A DNA stretch of 64,000 nucleotides from positions 5,583,246 through 5,647,245 of the forward strand of contig CM055101.1 in assembly GCA_029204225.1 (NCBI GenBank), given 5' to 3'. The stretch comes from Diphasiastrum complanatum. Taxonomy: Eukaryota; Streptophyta; Lycopodiopsida; Lycopodiales; Lycopodiaceae. The notes under the pieces were generated by a model. The model saw nothing but the letters and a program-made list of their open reading frames with translations, was not told the DNA's origin and made no database searches. Positions 1 through 10,334 of this stretch are shown here, one piece after another. The position numbers were made by a program, and so were the translations under genes. Each line of letters opens with the position of its first letter. The first letter of the stretch is position 1.

Positions 1-60
1 ATGTCTGTGATGGTAGATGTCTCCCCATCGATGCCAATGCCAATGACTAGCCCTTTGTTG

Positions 61-1613
61 TAATGCCAGCCTATAGTCCCAAATGAGCACACCATGAATT
101 CCTCGCCATCAGTGTTCCCTCCAATAGATCACTAGCAAAACACTCACCATAGTGTTTGCCCTCTGATCACACCCCGTGCGATCTCCATCAACTCTCCAAC
201 CTAGAGCTGGCTCTCAAAGCTTCACACTTTGCCCATTTGCGTTTGCAGTATTCTGATTCCATCATGAATCCCACCTGTAAGTCTTGTCCATGCCAATGAC
301 TCAAGTCCAATATGAAATAGCTGTCCCTTGATGATCATCCCATGTCATCCTACAATGTTGTCCCTGTCAGGTAACCCAGTGTCATCCATGATCACGAAGA
401 TCTGAGCATCTACCCTGTAGTTCCCTTCCTATATTCCCCCAAGCTAGCTCGAAGCTACTCCTATGAATGGTTCCAAACCACTCCCTGAGAATATAGTGAG
501 ATGTGAACTCCAAAGCCACCATCAAGTCCCTCACATGACTGTGCATGCCAATGTCCCTCCAAGTGAATCTGTGAGATCTTCTATGGCCCAAACTTAACCC
601 TATCATCACTGGAATCTGCATCCCTGATGCAATACTGATATGGCAAATTGATTTGACTTACCCAAAATAGGTAGTTAGAATGTATCTCTTTGATGACAAA
701 CCTGATACACTACTCCATAGCTAAAATGGCTTGATCAAAATTGACTTACCAGCTGCAAAACCGCAAAATCATCAGACTCGCCACTCACCAAGAGCATCCA
801 AAGTGTGATTATTGACTCGTTCTTCATACTCTGCGTGTCCCACACACAGCTCGTCCAATGCAAGTCCACTATCTTACCCAATGGCTTCCAACTGGCACCA
901 CCTCGCACTTCCATCACCTATGACTGCCAATATGTGTGTACCTCCAAGCTAGCCCATATTTCCCTCCAAACGAGAAATTTTCAAGCTATAAATGCGTGTG
1001 TCAATGCAGCTATCACATGACTTGACAATGCCACTGCCAATCTTACCTGTGAGAGCATTCCTCCAAAACGCCACTTGACGTTGGTTGGTTCTAACCCCAA
1101 GAGTTGAACCTGATCACAAGAATTTTTCACCTGTAACCGGCATACCATGTCTACCTCTCACCTGTGATTGCTTGCCCTCTCAAAATTGTCACCAACGATG
1201 AGTAATCACAACACCAAGCTGCACTTCCGTCGCCAATACTAGCTTTCTCAACACAATTCTGCTACCATTCGTCCCCATACTGCATTTACCGCATCCAAAC
1301 ATCCTATTACCCCATCAGGAGTAAGTAATAATGATTTAGAAGTGATTATGTCTCATTGTACTGCCCTGTAGCAGGTTTCACTAGCGATCGAAGGAACTTT
1401 GCTATCTCCTGCCATCCTCTCTCCTGAAGACGTTATCCCATAGCTCCACCGGATCATGCATTCCTGCTACACCCTATAGTTCTAATACCAAGTCGAAATT
1501 CTGATAGAATCTAGTGCAATATGCAGATCACATCACACAATCACCATAGCCACTCCTCACAAGCTCTCAAAGAACAAAAGCTAATAGATTACAAAGAAAC
1601 ACTGTACATATAG
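61..1613 (-). mobile_element. Degenerate non-coding LTR-type element, copy A
   Basis: This segment matches 38897-41740 over most of its length, so it is a dispersed repeat. The orientation comes from a degenerate primer-binding site at 1480-1490 (TTCTAATACCA on plus), followed after a few bases by an LTR-like end that continues to about 1613. No coherent retroelement protein is readable on either strand; the short ORFs at 382-621 and 735-917 are not recognised. It lacks about 1.25 kb present in copy B (about 40215-41475). The right end is cut off where a copia RNase H fragment begins. The best reading is a large non-autonomous retrotransposon derivative (LARD-like); an autonomous element with decayed genes is possible. 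Confidence 0.55.
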
Positions 1614-1615
1614 AG

Positions 1616-2013
1616 TATTCAAAAACTCTCAGCATCTGCTATGGAGGCAGCCAAAATGCCAACATCCTTGAAGCCTACACAGATGCAGATTGGGCAGGAG
1701 ATATCGATACCAAAAACTCAACTTCTGGATTTGTATTTTTATACAACCAAGGCCCAATCTCACGAAACAGCCGAAAGCAGACCTCAGTTGCATTATCATC
1801 AACGAAATCCATATACATAGCTACCACAAATGCAACCAAAGAGGCAATCTGGCTAAGGCAACTACTTGCAGACCTCAATCTTGCACAAACACTTCCTACA
1901 ACAATGTATTGTGACATTCAAAACAAAATAGCATTATCTATCAATTCAAGATTTCACTCTCGAAGCAAACATATCAAAATCAGGCATCATTACCTTAGAG
2001 AGAAAGTGCATAG
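1616..2013 (+). pseudogene. Copia E0 RNase H, left part (split by E1)
   Basis: The plus-strand frame reads a Ty1-copia RNase H: YTDADWAGD (the first catalytic aspartates), SVALSST, a CDxQNKIAL block and SRSKHIKIRHHYLRE. It is truncated at the left, where it abuts repeat copy A. The glutamate of the usual SSTEAEY motif is K here (SSTKSIY), so the enzyme would be damaged. The frame is interrupted at 2013 by insertion of E1 and resumes at 8445. Confidence 0.9.
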
Positions 2014-2668
2014 TGTGAAAATTGTCAACATTTCCTAGCTAGTTTGAGGTCTAAATTGGCTAAAATTGTAAATAGTTTTGGTTCTGGAGTTTCACACGTG
2101 TGAACCAGGCCACAATGTTTTTATTTACTGTATTTTTTCAGTATGATGAAGTGTCAAACTTCATACCCTTCAAAATGAGACCATTTTGATGTATTTTGGT
2201 CATATAAGCCATTTTTAGCTATTTTTCCTATATAGGGAATATCTAGGGTCAAGTACCTTCTAGAGAGAGGAGAGAGAGTCATCTTCCTCATCCATAAATA
2301 GTAGGGAAGTCGTGGAGAACAGGTTGGAGAAACCTTTTGTATGCTTCATTGAGATCAATAGATCATTGTCATTGTTTCTTCCTCCATTGAGAGCATTGTT
2401 GTGTGTATTGTCTTCAAGCTATTGTGTATGATCTTAGGTGCTTTCCAAAAGTGGTAGGCTGATGTATTATGGACTGTATAATGCTATTTTGGGCCGCACT
2501 TGATGTTTATGGAAGTTTCCATTTGTGATAAATGCTTTTTGATCAAGTTCTTTGCATTCTAGGTAGCATAGAATGTGTTGCCAATTCCTAGCTTATGTAG
2601 TTTGGAGTGCAAGCATTCAAGCCAATGATCTTGGGGTTTAGATCCACTTAGGATCTGTATTTTTCACA
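2014..2668 (+). repeat. E1 5' LTR
   Basis: 655 bp, ends TGTGAAAA/TTTTCACA. It should carry the promoter (U3): TATA-like sequences occur near 2228-2237 (CCTATATAGG) and 2290 (CCATAAATAG). A perfect 14-bp palindrome with a G-box core lies at 2091-2104. Visible differences from the 3' LTR are C/A and T/C near the start and G/A near the end. Confidence 0.96.
2091..2104. promoter_or_regulatory. G-box palindrome in E1 U3
   Basis: TTCACACGTGTGAA is a perfect palindrome around CACGTG, the G-box core bound by plant bZIP and bHLH factors. The 3' LTR has it at 7867-7880. Close relatives occur in two other LTRs of the window (34007-34018, 35813-35826). A regulatory role is inferred. Confidence 0.6.
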
Positions 2669-2680
2669 TGGTATCAGAGC
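2669..2680 (+). other. E1 primer-binding site
   Basis: TGGTATCAGAGC begins at the first base after the LTR. It is complementary to the 3' end of plant initiator methionine tRNA, the usual primer of Ty1-copia minus-strand DNA synthesis. Confidence 0.95.
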
Positions 2681-3840
2681 TGGTTGGCTTCTATTTACAG
2701 TAAGTATTCCATTTTTGGTGATATTTGGATGTTTGATCAAGTTCTAGCATGATTTTGCATTGCTTTGTTGATCAAATCTTACTAACCTTTGTTTTGTGAG
2801 TTGAACTTGTGGATCAAAAGCATATTTCAGGTCTATTGAAGATCAGAGGCTGAAAAGAAACTATTTTGGATCAGATCATAACACCTAATCATTTGTGATT
2901 GTGAGGCTTGTGCATATTCAATACTAACAATGTTCTTTTCAATCCTATTGTTGACAATCTCCATTCTTGGATGAACACTCTCCTTAAGTGGATGAAACTT
3001 CTCCTTAAGTGGATGACAAATGCTCTTTTGAGTGAGTTGTAATTCTCCTAAAGGCTGAGCAAAGCTCCCATTTGGATGAAAGATCCCCTTTTTTGGGTGT
3101 AACATATTGTAAGCTCCATTGTGAAGAGCATATTGTAAAGATTGTCATCAATTTTGGCATAAATTTTGGTGTACTTTGTTGAGCATGTAAGTAACTCTCC
3201 TTATGTAATTTGATTGGAGCATTTGCTGGAAGTGTTAACCATTATGCAAGTGTGTTTTCAGGTTCTTAACAGGTTGAGGAACATTCTCATGTGAAGTGAT
3301 CTTAGATCTACATCTAAACACCAAGATTTGACAAGATAGTGAAGCTAGTCTTGTGATTCACTAAGTGTGCTCATTCATTCACCTCTAAATCTTGTATTTA
3401 TCACTTGCTGGAGTTTATAAACTTTTAGAAGTGTGGTTTACATGTGGTTTTACAGGTTGGATCAATATCTTAGTGTGTTGATCATATGTTGATCAAGTTT
3501 GTTCATTACTAGGTAATCTTGGCATCCTAGTTTTGGGTATTTTCTAAGAATGCAAGTAACTCTTCACACCATAACTTGATTTGGTCACTTGCTGGAAAGT
3601 TTGAGAGCTTAAGCAAGAGTGTGTTCAGGTTGGTTTGATTTTGTAATCCATTCTTAGTGTGTGCAAAGTGTTGCATGTGTTTCAATCTTCCTTTCTATGC
3701 TTGGAAACCATCTAGGTTCAAGATAGAAGTGTTTTAGGGTCCTAAATCTTCATAGATCTCTTTATCTATCATTTGTTGAGAGAAAAGTGAGTGCTAAGTG
3801 CTTTAGGACAGAACCTAAAAGTTGAAGAAACATTAGAATC
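2681..3840 (+). other. E1 long leader with internal tandem repeats
   Basis: About 1.16 kb between PBS and gag start without a recognised ORF. From about 3184 to 3730 there are three degenerate units of about 180 bp, each with an AAGTAACTCT-like or AATCTTGT-like start, a CTTGCTGGA core (about 3225, 3405, 3590) and a following CAGGTT. A short duplication, CTCCTTAAGTGGATGA, occurs twice near 2981-3017. The region probably contains packaging and dimerisation signals of the genomic RNA; that is inference. Confidence 0.75.
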
Positions 3841-6800
3841 ATGGCTTCCAATGGTGGGATCATGCTAGAGTCTAGTGAAAGGTTGAGTTCATCAAACTAC
3901 TCTACTTGGAAAGTGAGGATGGAGTCCTTACTTGAGTTGAATGAACTCATGGACATAGTTGCAGAAATTGAAGAGAGACCTCTCACACTTCAAGAGCAAC
4001 AAAGGTTTGATAAGAAGGCCAAAAGGGCTCTTCATATCATTAAAATGAATGTTACAAATGAACTTCTCAAGGAAGTTGGAAAGTGTCAAAGTGCAAGTGA
4101 GGCATGGAATGCCTTAAAGAAGCTCTTTGAATCAAAGTCCACATCTAGGGTATTGACCCTAAGGAGACAAATATTTTCTAGTAGGCAAAGAGAGGGTGAA
4201 AGTGCTCATGCATTTATCTTGAGAGTTAAGTCCCTAAGTGATGATTTAGCATGCATTGATGAGAACATAAAAGATGGTGAAATAGTCCAAGTTATGTTGA
4301 ATGGTTTGCTAAATGAACATGCTAACCTTGTGCAAAGTTTTGCCATTCAAAGAGTCTTGCCAAGTGTGGTTGACTTGCAAGAAATCTTATTGGCTGAAGA
4401 ACATAGGTTGCAATCAAAGCTTGATGGTGCATCCTTGCAAGGTGGAGGTGAAGAGGCTTTCTTCACAAAAGGCAAATTCAAGGGCAAAGGTAAAGGCAAA
4501 GGGAAATGGTCCAAAGGTGGTAACTTTGATCATGATGATCACTCTTCCTCTTCCTCTTCTACTAAGAACAATAAGTCAAAGTTCAAGTGCTTTTATTGTG
4601 GGATAAAAGGTCATTCTGCAAATGAATGTTATAAGAAGAAAAGAGAGCAAGGAGAGAGGCAAGGAAATCTTACAATAGATGAGGAAGAACATAACACATG
4701 TGAATCACTTGTTATGACTTCAAGTTTGTTAGCCAACATAGATGATAATGATCCTTGGTGGATTGATAGTGGAGCCTCATCTCACATGACAAGACATAAG
4801 GAATACTTTACATCCTTATTGTCTTATGAGGGAGAAGGTAACATCATCTACACTGCAAATGATGGTCAATGTGACATCAAAGGCATAGGCACTATTCCTA
4901 TTTCCCTTTCAACAAATAGGAAAGCAAATCTTGAAAATGTTTTGTACATTCCTTCAATCACTAAGAATTTGCTTAGTGTAAGTCAAATGATTGACAAAGG
5001 ACTTGATGTGGAGTTCATTGGAGATGCATGTTTGATAAGTAAATGTGGATCCTTGATTGCTCAAGGTAGGAGGCATGGTAAACTTTTCAAGCTTGATGCA
5101 TGTGTGATCTCTAATCATGAAGGATGTATGGCTAGGGAGCAATTGACAAACCAAGAAGTTTGGCACAAGAGGTTGGGCCATCCCAACTTCAAATCTTTGG
5201 AGGTAATGGCAAAGAAAGAGCTTGTTCTTGGTCTCCCTAAAAGTCTTGTTGCAAACAATAGTGTTTGTGAACATTGTGCCTTGTCCAAATCTCATAGACT
5301 TGCTTATTCTAGATCTACTTCTAGATCTAAAGAAGCTTTTCAACTTGTGCATTCTGATATTCATTCTTCTAGTACAACTAGCAATGGTGGGGCAAAGATG
5401 TATGCAACTTTCATTGATGACTTTAGTAGGTATACTTGGATCTATCTTCTTAAAAGTAAGGATGAAGTGTTTGCTGCATTTGTCAAGTTCAAGAATGAAA
5501 TGGAAAACCAATTCAATACAAAGATCAAATGCTTAAGATCTGATAATGGAGGGGAATACACCTCAAATAGGTTCAAAAACTTTTGTATAGCACATGGGAT
5601 TAAGAGAGAGATGTCTAGTCCTAGGACTCCACAACAGAATGGAGTGGCCGAGAGGAAGAATAGAACCCTTTGTGAATGTGCCAAGGCAATGAGACTACAT
5701 GCTAATCTTGCTAAGTCTTTTTGGGGGGAAGCTTTAGCATGTGCTAACTATCTATGTAATAGATGGACAAGTGCTTCCTTGGATGGTAAAACTCCTCATG
5801 AGGTTCTTTATGGTAGAAGGCCGAGTGTCAAGCATTGTAGGATCTTTGGATGTACATGTTTTGTCAATATCACACTTGATGATAGAACTAAAGAAGATCC
5901 TTCATCAAAGAAGGGTGTGTTTGTTGGCTATAGTGAAGTAAGCAAGGCTTACAAAGTGTACATTCCTTCTACAAAGAAAGTTGTCATAAGTAGGGATGTC
6001 ATCTTTCATGAAGAGAATGTTTCCAATGTTGTTGATGTTGATGTTGATGTGCCTACTAATCATCATGATGTGCAAGATGTCTTGGATGAAGATGGAGATG
6101 CCACTCCAAAGCAAACTTCAAGGAAGACTCAAAGGCAAAGGGCTAAGCCATCAAGGCTAACCTATGATGAAAAAGGAAAGCAAGTGGTGGACAACTCTAA
6201 CTTTGCTTTTCTTACCTCTTTTGATGAACCAACTTGTGTAGGTGAAGCAATTCAAAAGAAGGAATGGATCCAAGCCATGGATCATGAGCATCAAGCACTC
6301 ATCAAAAGCAACACATGGAGGTTGGTAAAGCTTCCAAAGGACAAGAAGGCAATTGGTTGTAAGTGGATCTTCAAGATCAAGACAAATCAAGATGGATCAA
6401 TCAACAAGTACAAGGCAAGGTTGGTGGCAAAGGGGTATGCTCAAGAATATGGTATTGACTATGATGAGACCTTTGCACCCGTGGCAAAGATGGTAACTAT
6501 TCGAATCCTAATCTCTCTTGCAACTCTTTATGATTGGGATATGTGGCAAATGGATGTTACTAATGCCTTCTTGAATGGTGATCTTGAAGAAGATATTTAC
6601 ATGGAGCAACCCGAGGGCTATGTTTCACATGATGAGCCTAATCATGTGTGCTATCTCCAAAAGAGTTTGTATGGGCTAAAGCAAGCACCAAGGAGTTGGT
6701 ATGCTAAGCTCAATTCCTTCTTACTTTCTCAAAACTTTGTTATGAGTGAGTATGATCATTCTCTCTACTTTAGATTGAATGAAAATGATATCACTTTACT

Positions 6801-7794
6801 TTTGATCTATGTTGATGACATTATCTTAAGTGGTGGTAACAATCTAGATATAGATGAAATCAAGATGGCACTCAAAAGAGAGTTTGAAATTCAAGATCTT
6901 GGTAAACTTCATTATATCTTAGGAATAGAGATTATTAGAACTTCTAAATCTACATTCATATGTCAAGAAAAGTATGTTAACTCTATTCTAAAAAGGTTTC
7001 ATATGGAAGATTGTAAAGTTGTTTCTACTCCTATGGAATCAAATGTAAAGCTAACTACAAGAAGTAATGAAAGATCCTTCAAGGACATTACTCTCTATAG
7101 AAAGCTAATAGGATCTCTTATATGGTTAACCATCACAAGACCTGATCTAAGCTTTGTGGTTGGTAAACTAAGTCAATTTATGCAAGATCCTAGTGAGGCT
7201 CATTGGAAGCTAGGAAAGAGAGTACTTAGATACATCTCGGGATCTAGAGATTTTGGCATCTTGTATGGAGGTACTACACCTAACCTTTGTGGATTTTCAG
7301 ATTCAGATTTTGCAGGTGATCAAATGGATAGGAAGTCAACAAGTGCCTTTGCAATCTATCTTGGAGATGGAGTGGTCTCATGGCTATCAAAGAAGCAACC
7401 AACTATCTCTCTATCTTCCACCGAAGCCGAGTACAAGGCATTAACAACATGCACCAAGGAGATTCTTTGGATCAAGAGGATGTTATTGGATCTTCACTTG
7501 CTGGAACCAGAGAAGACTCCAATCATACTTTGTGATAACCTTTCAGCCCAAAGCTTGGCAAGCAATCCTGTTTTTCATGCAAGGAGCAAGCACATTGAGA
7601 TTGCTCACCATTTTGTGAGAGATCAAGTCATTGCCAAAGAGGTGGAGCTTCAACATGTCTCTTCAAAGGAGTGTGTGGCTGATATCTTCACCAAACCATT
7701 GGGAAAGGACCTATATTTAATGCATAGATCTAATCTTGGAATGTGCTCAAAGACTATGTTGAAACTAGCATCCAATGTTGAAGAGGGAGTGTGA
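3841..7794 (+). CDS. E1 Gag-Pol polyprotein (1317 aa)
   Basis: A full-length Ty1-copia polyprotein in one frame, in the order Gag, protease, integrase, reverse transcriptase, RNase H. Visible motifs are: UBN2-type Gag (about 1-200); lysine/glycine-rich stretch and CCHC zinc knuckle (C250, C253, H258, C263); aspartic protease DSGA (D309); integrase HHCC finger (H442, H447, C476, C479); DDE triad (D506, D568, E604, with 35 residues between the last two); RT FLNGDLEEDIYM and YVDD (990-993); RNase H D1154/D1156, E1195, D1232. All catalytic residues are present and no stop or frameshift is seen. The ATG at 3841 begins the conserved Gag start. The stop codon lies 4 bp inside the 3' LTR. With near-identical LTRs, this copy may still be able to transpose. 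Confidence 0.97.
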   Translation: MASNGGIMLESSERLSSSNYSTWKVRMESLLELNELMDIVAEIEERPLTLQEQQRFDKKAKRALHIIKMNVTNELLKEVGKCQSASEAWNALKKLFESKSTSRVLTLRRQIFSSRQREGESAHAFILRVKSLSDDLACIDENIKDGEIVQVMLNGLLNEHANLVQSFAIQRVLPSVVDLQEILLAEEHRLQSKLDGASLQGGGEEAFFTKGKFKGKGKGKGKWSKGGNFDHDDHSSSSSSTKNNKSKFKCFYCGIKGHSANECYKKKREQGERQGNLTIDEEEHNTCESLVMTSSLLANIDDNDPWWIDSGASSHMTRHKEYFTSLLSYEGEGNIIYTANDGQCDIKGIGTIPISLSTNRKANLENVLYIPSITKNLLSVSQMIDKGLDVEFIGDACLISKCGSLIAQGRRHGKLFKLDACVISNHEGCMAREQLTNQEVWHKRLGHPNFKSLEVMAKKELVLGLPKSLVANNSVCEHCALSKSHRLAYSRSTSRSKEAFQLVHSDIHSSSTTSNGGAKMYATFIDDFSRYTWIYLLKSKDEVFAAFVKFKNEMENQFNTKIKCLRSDNGGEYTSNRFKNFCIAHGIKREMSSPRTPQQNGVAERKNRTLCECAKAMRLHANLAKSFWGEALACANYLCNRWTSASLDGKTPHEVLYGRRPSVKHCRIFGCTCFVNITLDDRTKEDPSSKKGVFVGYSEVSKAYKVYIPSTKKVVISRDVIFHEENVSNVVDVDVDVPTNHHDVQDVLDEDGDATPKQTSRKTQRQRAKPSRLTYDEKGKQVVDNSNFAFLTSFDEPTCVGEAIQKKEWIQAMDHEHQALIKSNTWRLVKLPKDKKAIGCKWIFKIKTNQDGSINKYKARLVAKGYAQEYGIDYDETFAPVAKMVTIRILISLATLYDWDMWQMDVTNAFLNGDLEEDIYMEQPEGYVSHDEPNHVCYLQKSLYGLKQAPRSWYAKLNSFLLSQNFVMSEYDHSLYFRLNENDITLLLIYVDDIILSGGNNLDIDEIKMALKREFEIQDLGKLHYILGIEIIRTSKSTFICQEKYVNSILKRFHMEDCKVVSTPMESNVKLTTRSNERSFKDITLYRKLIGSLIWLTITRPDLSFVVGKLSQFMQDPSEAHWKLGKRVLRYISGSRDFGILYGGTTPNLCGFSDSDFAGDQMDRKSTSAFAIYLGDGVVSWLSKKQPTISLSSTEAEYKALTTCTKEILWIKRMLLDLHLLEPEKTPIILCDNLSAQSLASNPVFHARSKHIEIAHHFVRDQVIAKEVELQHVSSKECVADIFTKPLGKDLYLMHRSNLGMCSKTMLKLASNVEEGV
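7781..7789 (+). other. E1 polypurine tract
   Basis: AAGAGGGAG lies directly before the 3' LTR and would prime plus-strand DNA synthesis. It also encodes the last residues of Gag-Pol. Confidence 0.9.
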
Positions 7795-8444
7795 AAATTG
7801 TCAACATTTCCTAGATAGTTTGAGGCCTAAATTGGCTAAAATTGTAAATAGTTTTGGTTCTGGAGTTTCACACGTGTGAACCAGGCCACAATGTTTTTAT
7901 TTACTGTATTTTTTCAGTATGATGAAGTGTCAAACTTCATACCCTTCAAAATGAGACCATTTTGATGTATTTTGGTCATATAAGCCATTTTTAGCTATTT
8001 TTCCTATATAGGGAATATCTAGGGTCAAGTACCTTCTAGAGAGAGGAGAGAGAGTCATCTTCCTCATCCATAAATAGTAGGGAAGTCGTGGAGAACAGGT
8101 TGGAGAAACCTTTTGTATGCTTCATTGAGATCAATAGATCATTGTCATTGTTTCTTCCTCCATTGAGAGCATTGTTGTGTGTATTGTCTTCAAGCTATTG
8201 TGTATGATCTTAGGTGCTTTCCAAAAGTGGTAGGCTGATGTATTATGGACTGTATAATGCTATTTTGGGCCGCACTTGATGTTTATGGAAGTTTCCATTT
8301 GTGATAAATGCTTTTTGATCAAGTTCTTTGCATTCTAGGTAGCATAGAATGTGTTGCCAATTCCTAGCTTATGTAGTTTGGAGTGCAAGCATTCAAGCCA
8401 ATGATCTTGGAGTTTAGATCCACTTAGGATCTGTATTTTTCACA
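7790..8444 (+). repeat. E1 3' LTR
   Basis: 655 bp, collinear with the 5' LTR with no indels and three substitutions by eye. It is followed by the right copy of the CATAG target duplication. Confidence 0.97.
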
Positions 8445-8571
8445 CATAGCAAAGAAGTAGCATTGGTTTTCTATAGAACAAACTACATGGCAGCGGATTA
8501 CTTCACAAAGGCTCTATCAAAGGAGCAACATCTCAGATTTAATGATATGTTAAATCTGAAGATCAAATTAG
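8445..8571 (+). pseudogene. Copia E0 RNase H, right part
   Basis: Joining 2013 to 8450 (dropping one CATAG copy) restores the reading frame through a canonical C-terminal copia motif, here AADYFTKALSKEQHLRF, which matches the usual VADIFTKAL. This confirms that E1 inserted into a pre-existing coding sequence. The frame then runs into the presumed E0 3' LTR. Confidence 0.88.
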
Positions 8572-9216
8572 TGTTAGATTTTTTATGCTCAGTCTTAACA
8601 AATCATTCAAGTAATGAGCATCCTGAAAACAGCCGAAGGCCGACAACATATTTCAGACCTTCACATTTTTCCAAAACTTCGTTTTTTTTTTTTCCTTAAA
8701 ACATTTTCGTTTCAAGGCACCTTCGCCGTTTTCACACGGTCGGAAAAAAGTGACACTATCAAGTTTTTTGGATTTTTGCACCTTTGGGAAAAATGTGATT
8801 CTGTGACCAAATCCATTTTAAAGGCAGTGTTGAATTTTTTGCATTTTTGCACCTTCGAAAAAAATGCGACACTGTGACCAAATTTCAATTTAAAAGCACT
8901 GTCGGATTTTTTGCATTTCTCTGCCTTCGTTTAAAGGCACCTTCGAGGTTTTCGCACCTTCGAGATTTACATGTTTTCTCTGTTCAAGGGCACCTTCGTG
9001 TTTTTCGAGTTTTTCCAACATTGGCACACCGACGTCGCCAACTTGTCATCAACCCTAAAAATAGTTGGACCGCTAAATATCCCAAGGGTGGTTACCCACT
9101 TTTTAGATATACAAAGACTGGCGTAAATAGCATTCAATGCTTGTAAGATATTTTTTGAAGACACTTGTAACTATATACTACTAGCTGAATCAAGCAATGT
9201 AAGTATTGTTTTAACA
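8572..9216 (+). repeat. Probable 3' LTR of copia E0
   Basis: Directly after the RNase H end, the sequence starts TGTTAGATTT, resembling the start of the E2 LTR (TGTTGGATTT) at the equivalent place. A TTAACA end is seen at 9211-9216, giving about 645 bp. The right boundary is a guess, because no TSD can be tested. The sequence after it (TTATAATCAGAG) faintly resembles a primer-binding site. Confidence 0.45.
8745..8960 (+). repeat. About 71-bp tandem repeat, three copies
   Basis: Units share TTTTTGCACCTT followed by AAAAATG and CTGTGACCAAAT. Anchors at 8770, 8841 and 8913, and at 8803 and 8874, give a period of 71-72 bp. It lies inside the presumed E0 LTR. Confidence 0.8.
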
Positions 9217-9659
9217 TTATAATCAGAGTTCTCTTGTAGCTAGCGTTATCACGTTCAGCAAGCTGAAGTTATCACTTCAAGCTATTGTACTTGCTATTGA
9301 TATTAGTCAGCGTGCAATCTCACTATTATATTGTTCATTTGCGCAATTTTGTATGAATGATTCATCTTGAATATTTTTGTTGCTAACTGTTGCGTTTCCA
9401 TTCCTACATGCCTACGGTCAAGCTTCCGCTGCTAGTCATCCCCACGTTTTACGACACGGTCAACCCTGGCATGTGTCACTCATTCAATCGACCGAGTGTC
9501 CTAATGAGCATATGACACATGTCTCATTGATTAGTCAATTCTCCTACTTTTTAGGAGGTCAGTCCAGCCACTCCTAATAAATGACCCAGTACCCCATGCC
9601 AAAGCTAAGCATGACTATTTGAGGTCCAATGCCAACTAATTACAGTTTATTTACAATTT
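9217..9659. other. No gene recognised
   Basis: Unassigned sequence between the E0 LTR and the gypsy remnant. I see no protein motif or clear terminal repeat. Confidence 0.5.
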
Positions 9660-10329
9660 ACTTACAAAGGTCACCACAGGCCGGTGACTTAGCAATTTCG
9701 GTAATTATAATAATTACAAAACATATGTGTCTATGAAAACTGTAAATAGCCAAGACTGGAAGTAAAGGCTCTAACATCCCTTCCCACTCAAAAAAGACAT
9801 AGTCCGCGATGACCAAAGTAGGGTACTGTGCACGCAAACTGTGCGCAGTCTTCCAAGCAGCATCTGCAAGAGGTCTTCCATGCCAAACAACTAAATATAT
9901 CACAGATCAAGTGGTTACACAGACGTTTCTCCCGCCTATCCAATATCCTTGTTGGCTCATGGATCTCCTCTACATGCTCCTAAATAAAGTCACAACCAAC
10001 TCACCTCTGTACACCGGAGTTGTCAACAACAACTGGCCTAATCAAGCCTCCTATGATAACCAGCATCCCATACTACTCGCGATCACACTTGGCTCTCACT
10101 AGCACCACGATTGCTTTTGCCTTAAATTTTTTCAACTAACTCAAGATCTTACTCATAGAGTTAGAAATCAGCGGTACTAGATGCTTTGAGGAATTCCCAC
10201 CGTAACAAGACTAATAGGCCTAAAACCATATTGGGCCACCAAAAGTTACATAGGATCATCTCATAGGTCCAATCCACACCCGGATGACTAGCACCAATAC
10301 TATCATAACATAAATACAAAATTTCTCTA
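9660..10329 (-). pseudogene. Ty3-gypsy (chromovirus) integrase end and chromodomain remnant
   Basis: On the minus strand, 10329 to about 10200 encodes an integrase H2C2 zinc-binding block (REILYLCYDSIGASHPGV, then NFWWPNM). About 9903-9760 encodes a chromodomain-like segment (IYLVVWHGRPLADAAW, then LRAQYPTLVIADY), typical of the C-terminus of plant chromoviruses, where it guides integration to chromatin. The piece between is decayed. The upstream half of this element lies at 16364-16910, beyond E2, and the frames join across the insertion. Confidence 0.85.
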
Positions 10330-10334
10330 CACAG

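Larger units (their letters stand above)
2014..8444 (+). mobile_element. E1: complete, apparently intact Ty1-copia retrotransposon
   Basis: A 6431-bp element with two 655-bp LTRs that start TGTGAAAA and end TTTTCACA. The target-site duplication CATAG is perfect (2009-2013 and 8445-8449). The PBS is directly adjacent to the 5' LTR, a purine tract precedes the 3' LTR, and one uninterrupted Gag-Pol frame fills the interior. By direct reading the LTRs differ at three positions (about 0.5 percent), so insertion is recent. The long leader (about 1.16 kb between PBS and gag) is unusual for copia. It sits inside the RNase H gene of older copia E0, whose frame rejoins exactly across the TSD. Confidence 0.97.

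Noticed and set aside
4954-5511. 185-aa minus-strand ORF inside E1
   Set aside because: Antisense shadow of the intact Gag-Pol frame; no independent motif.
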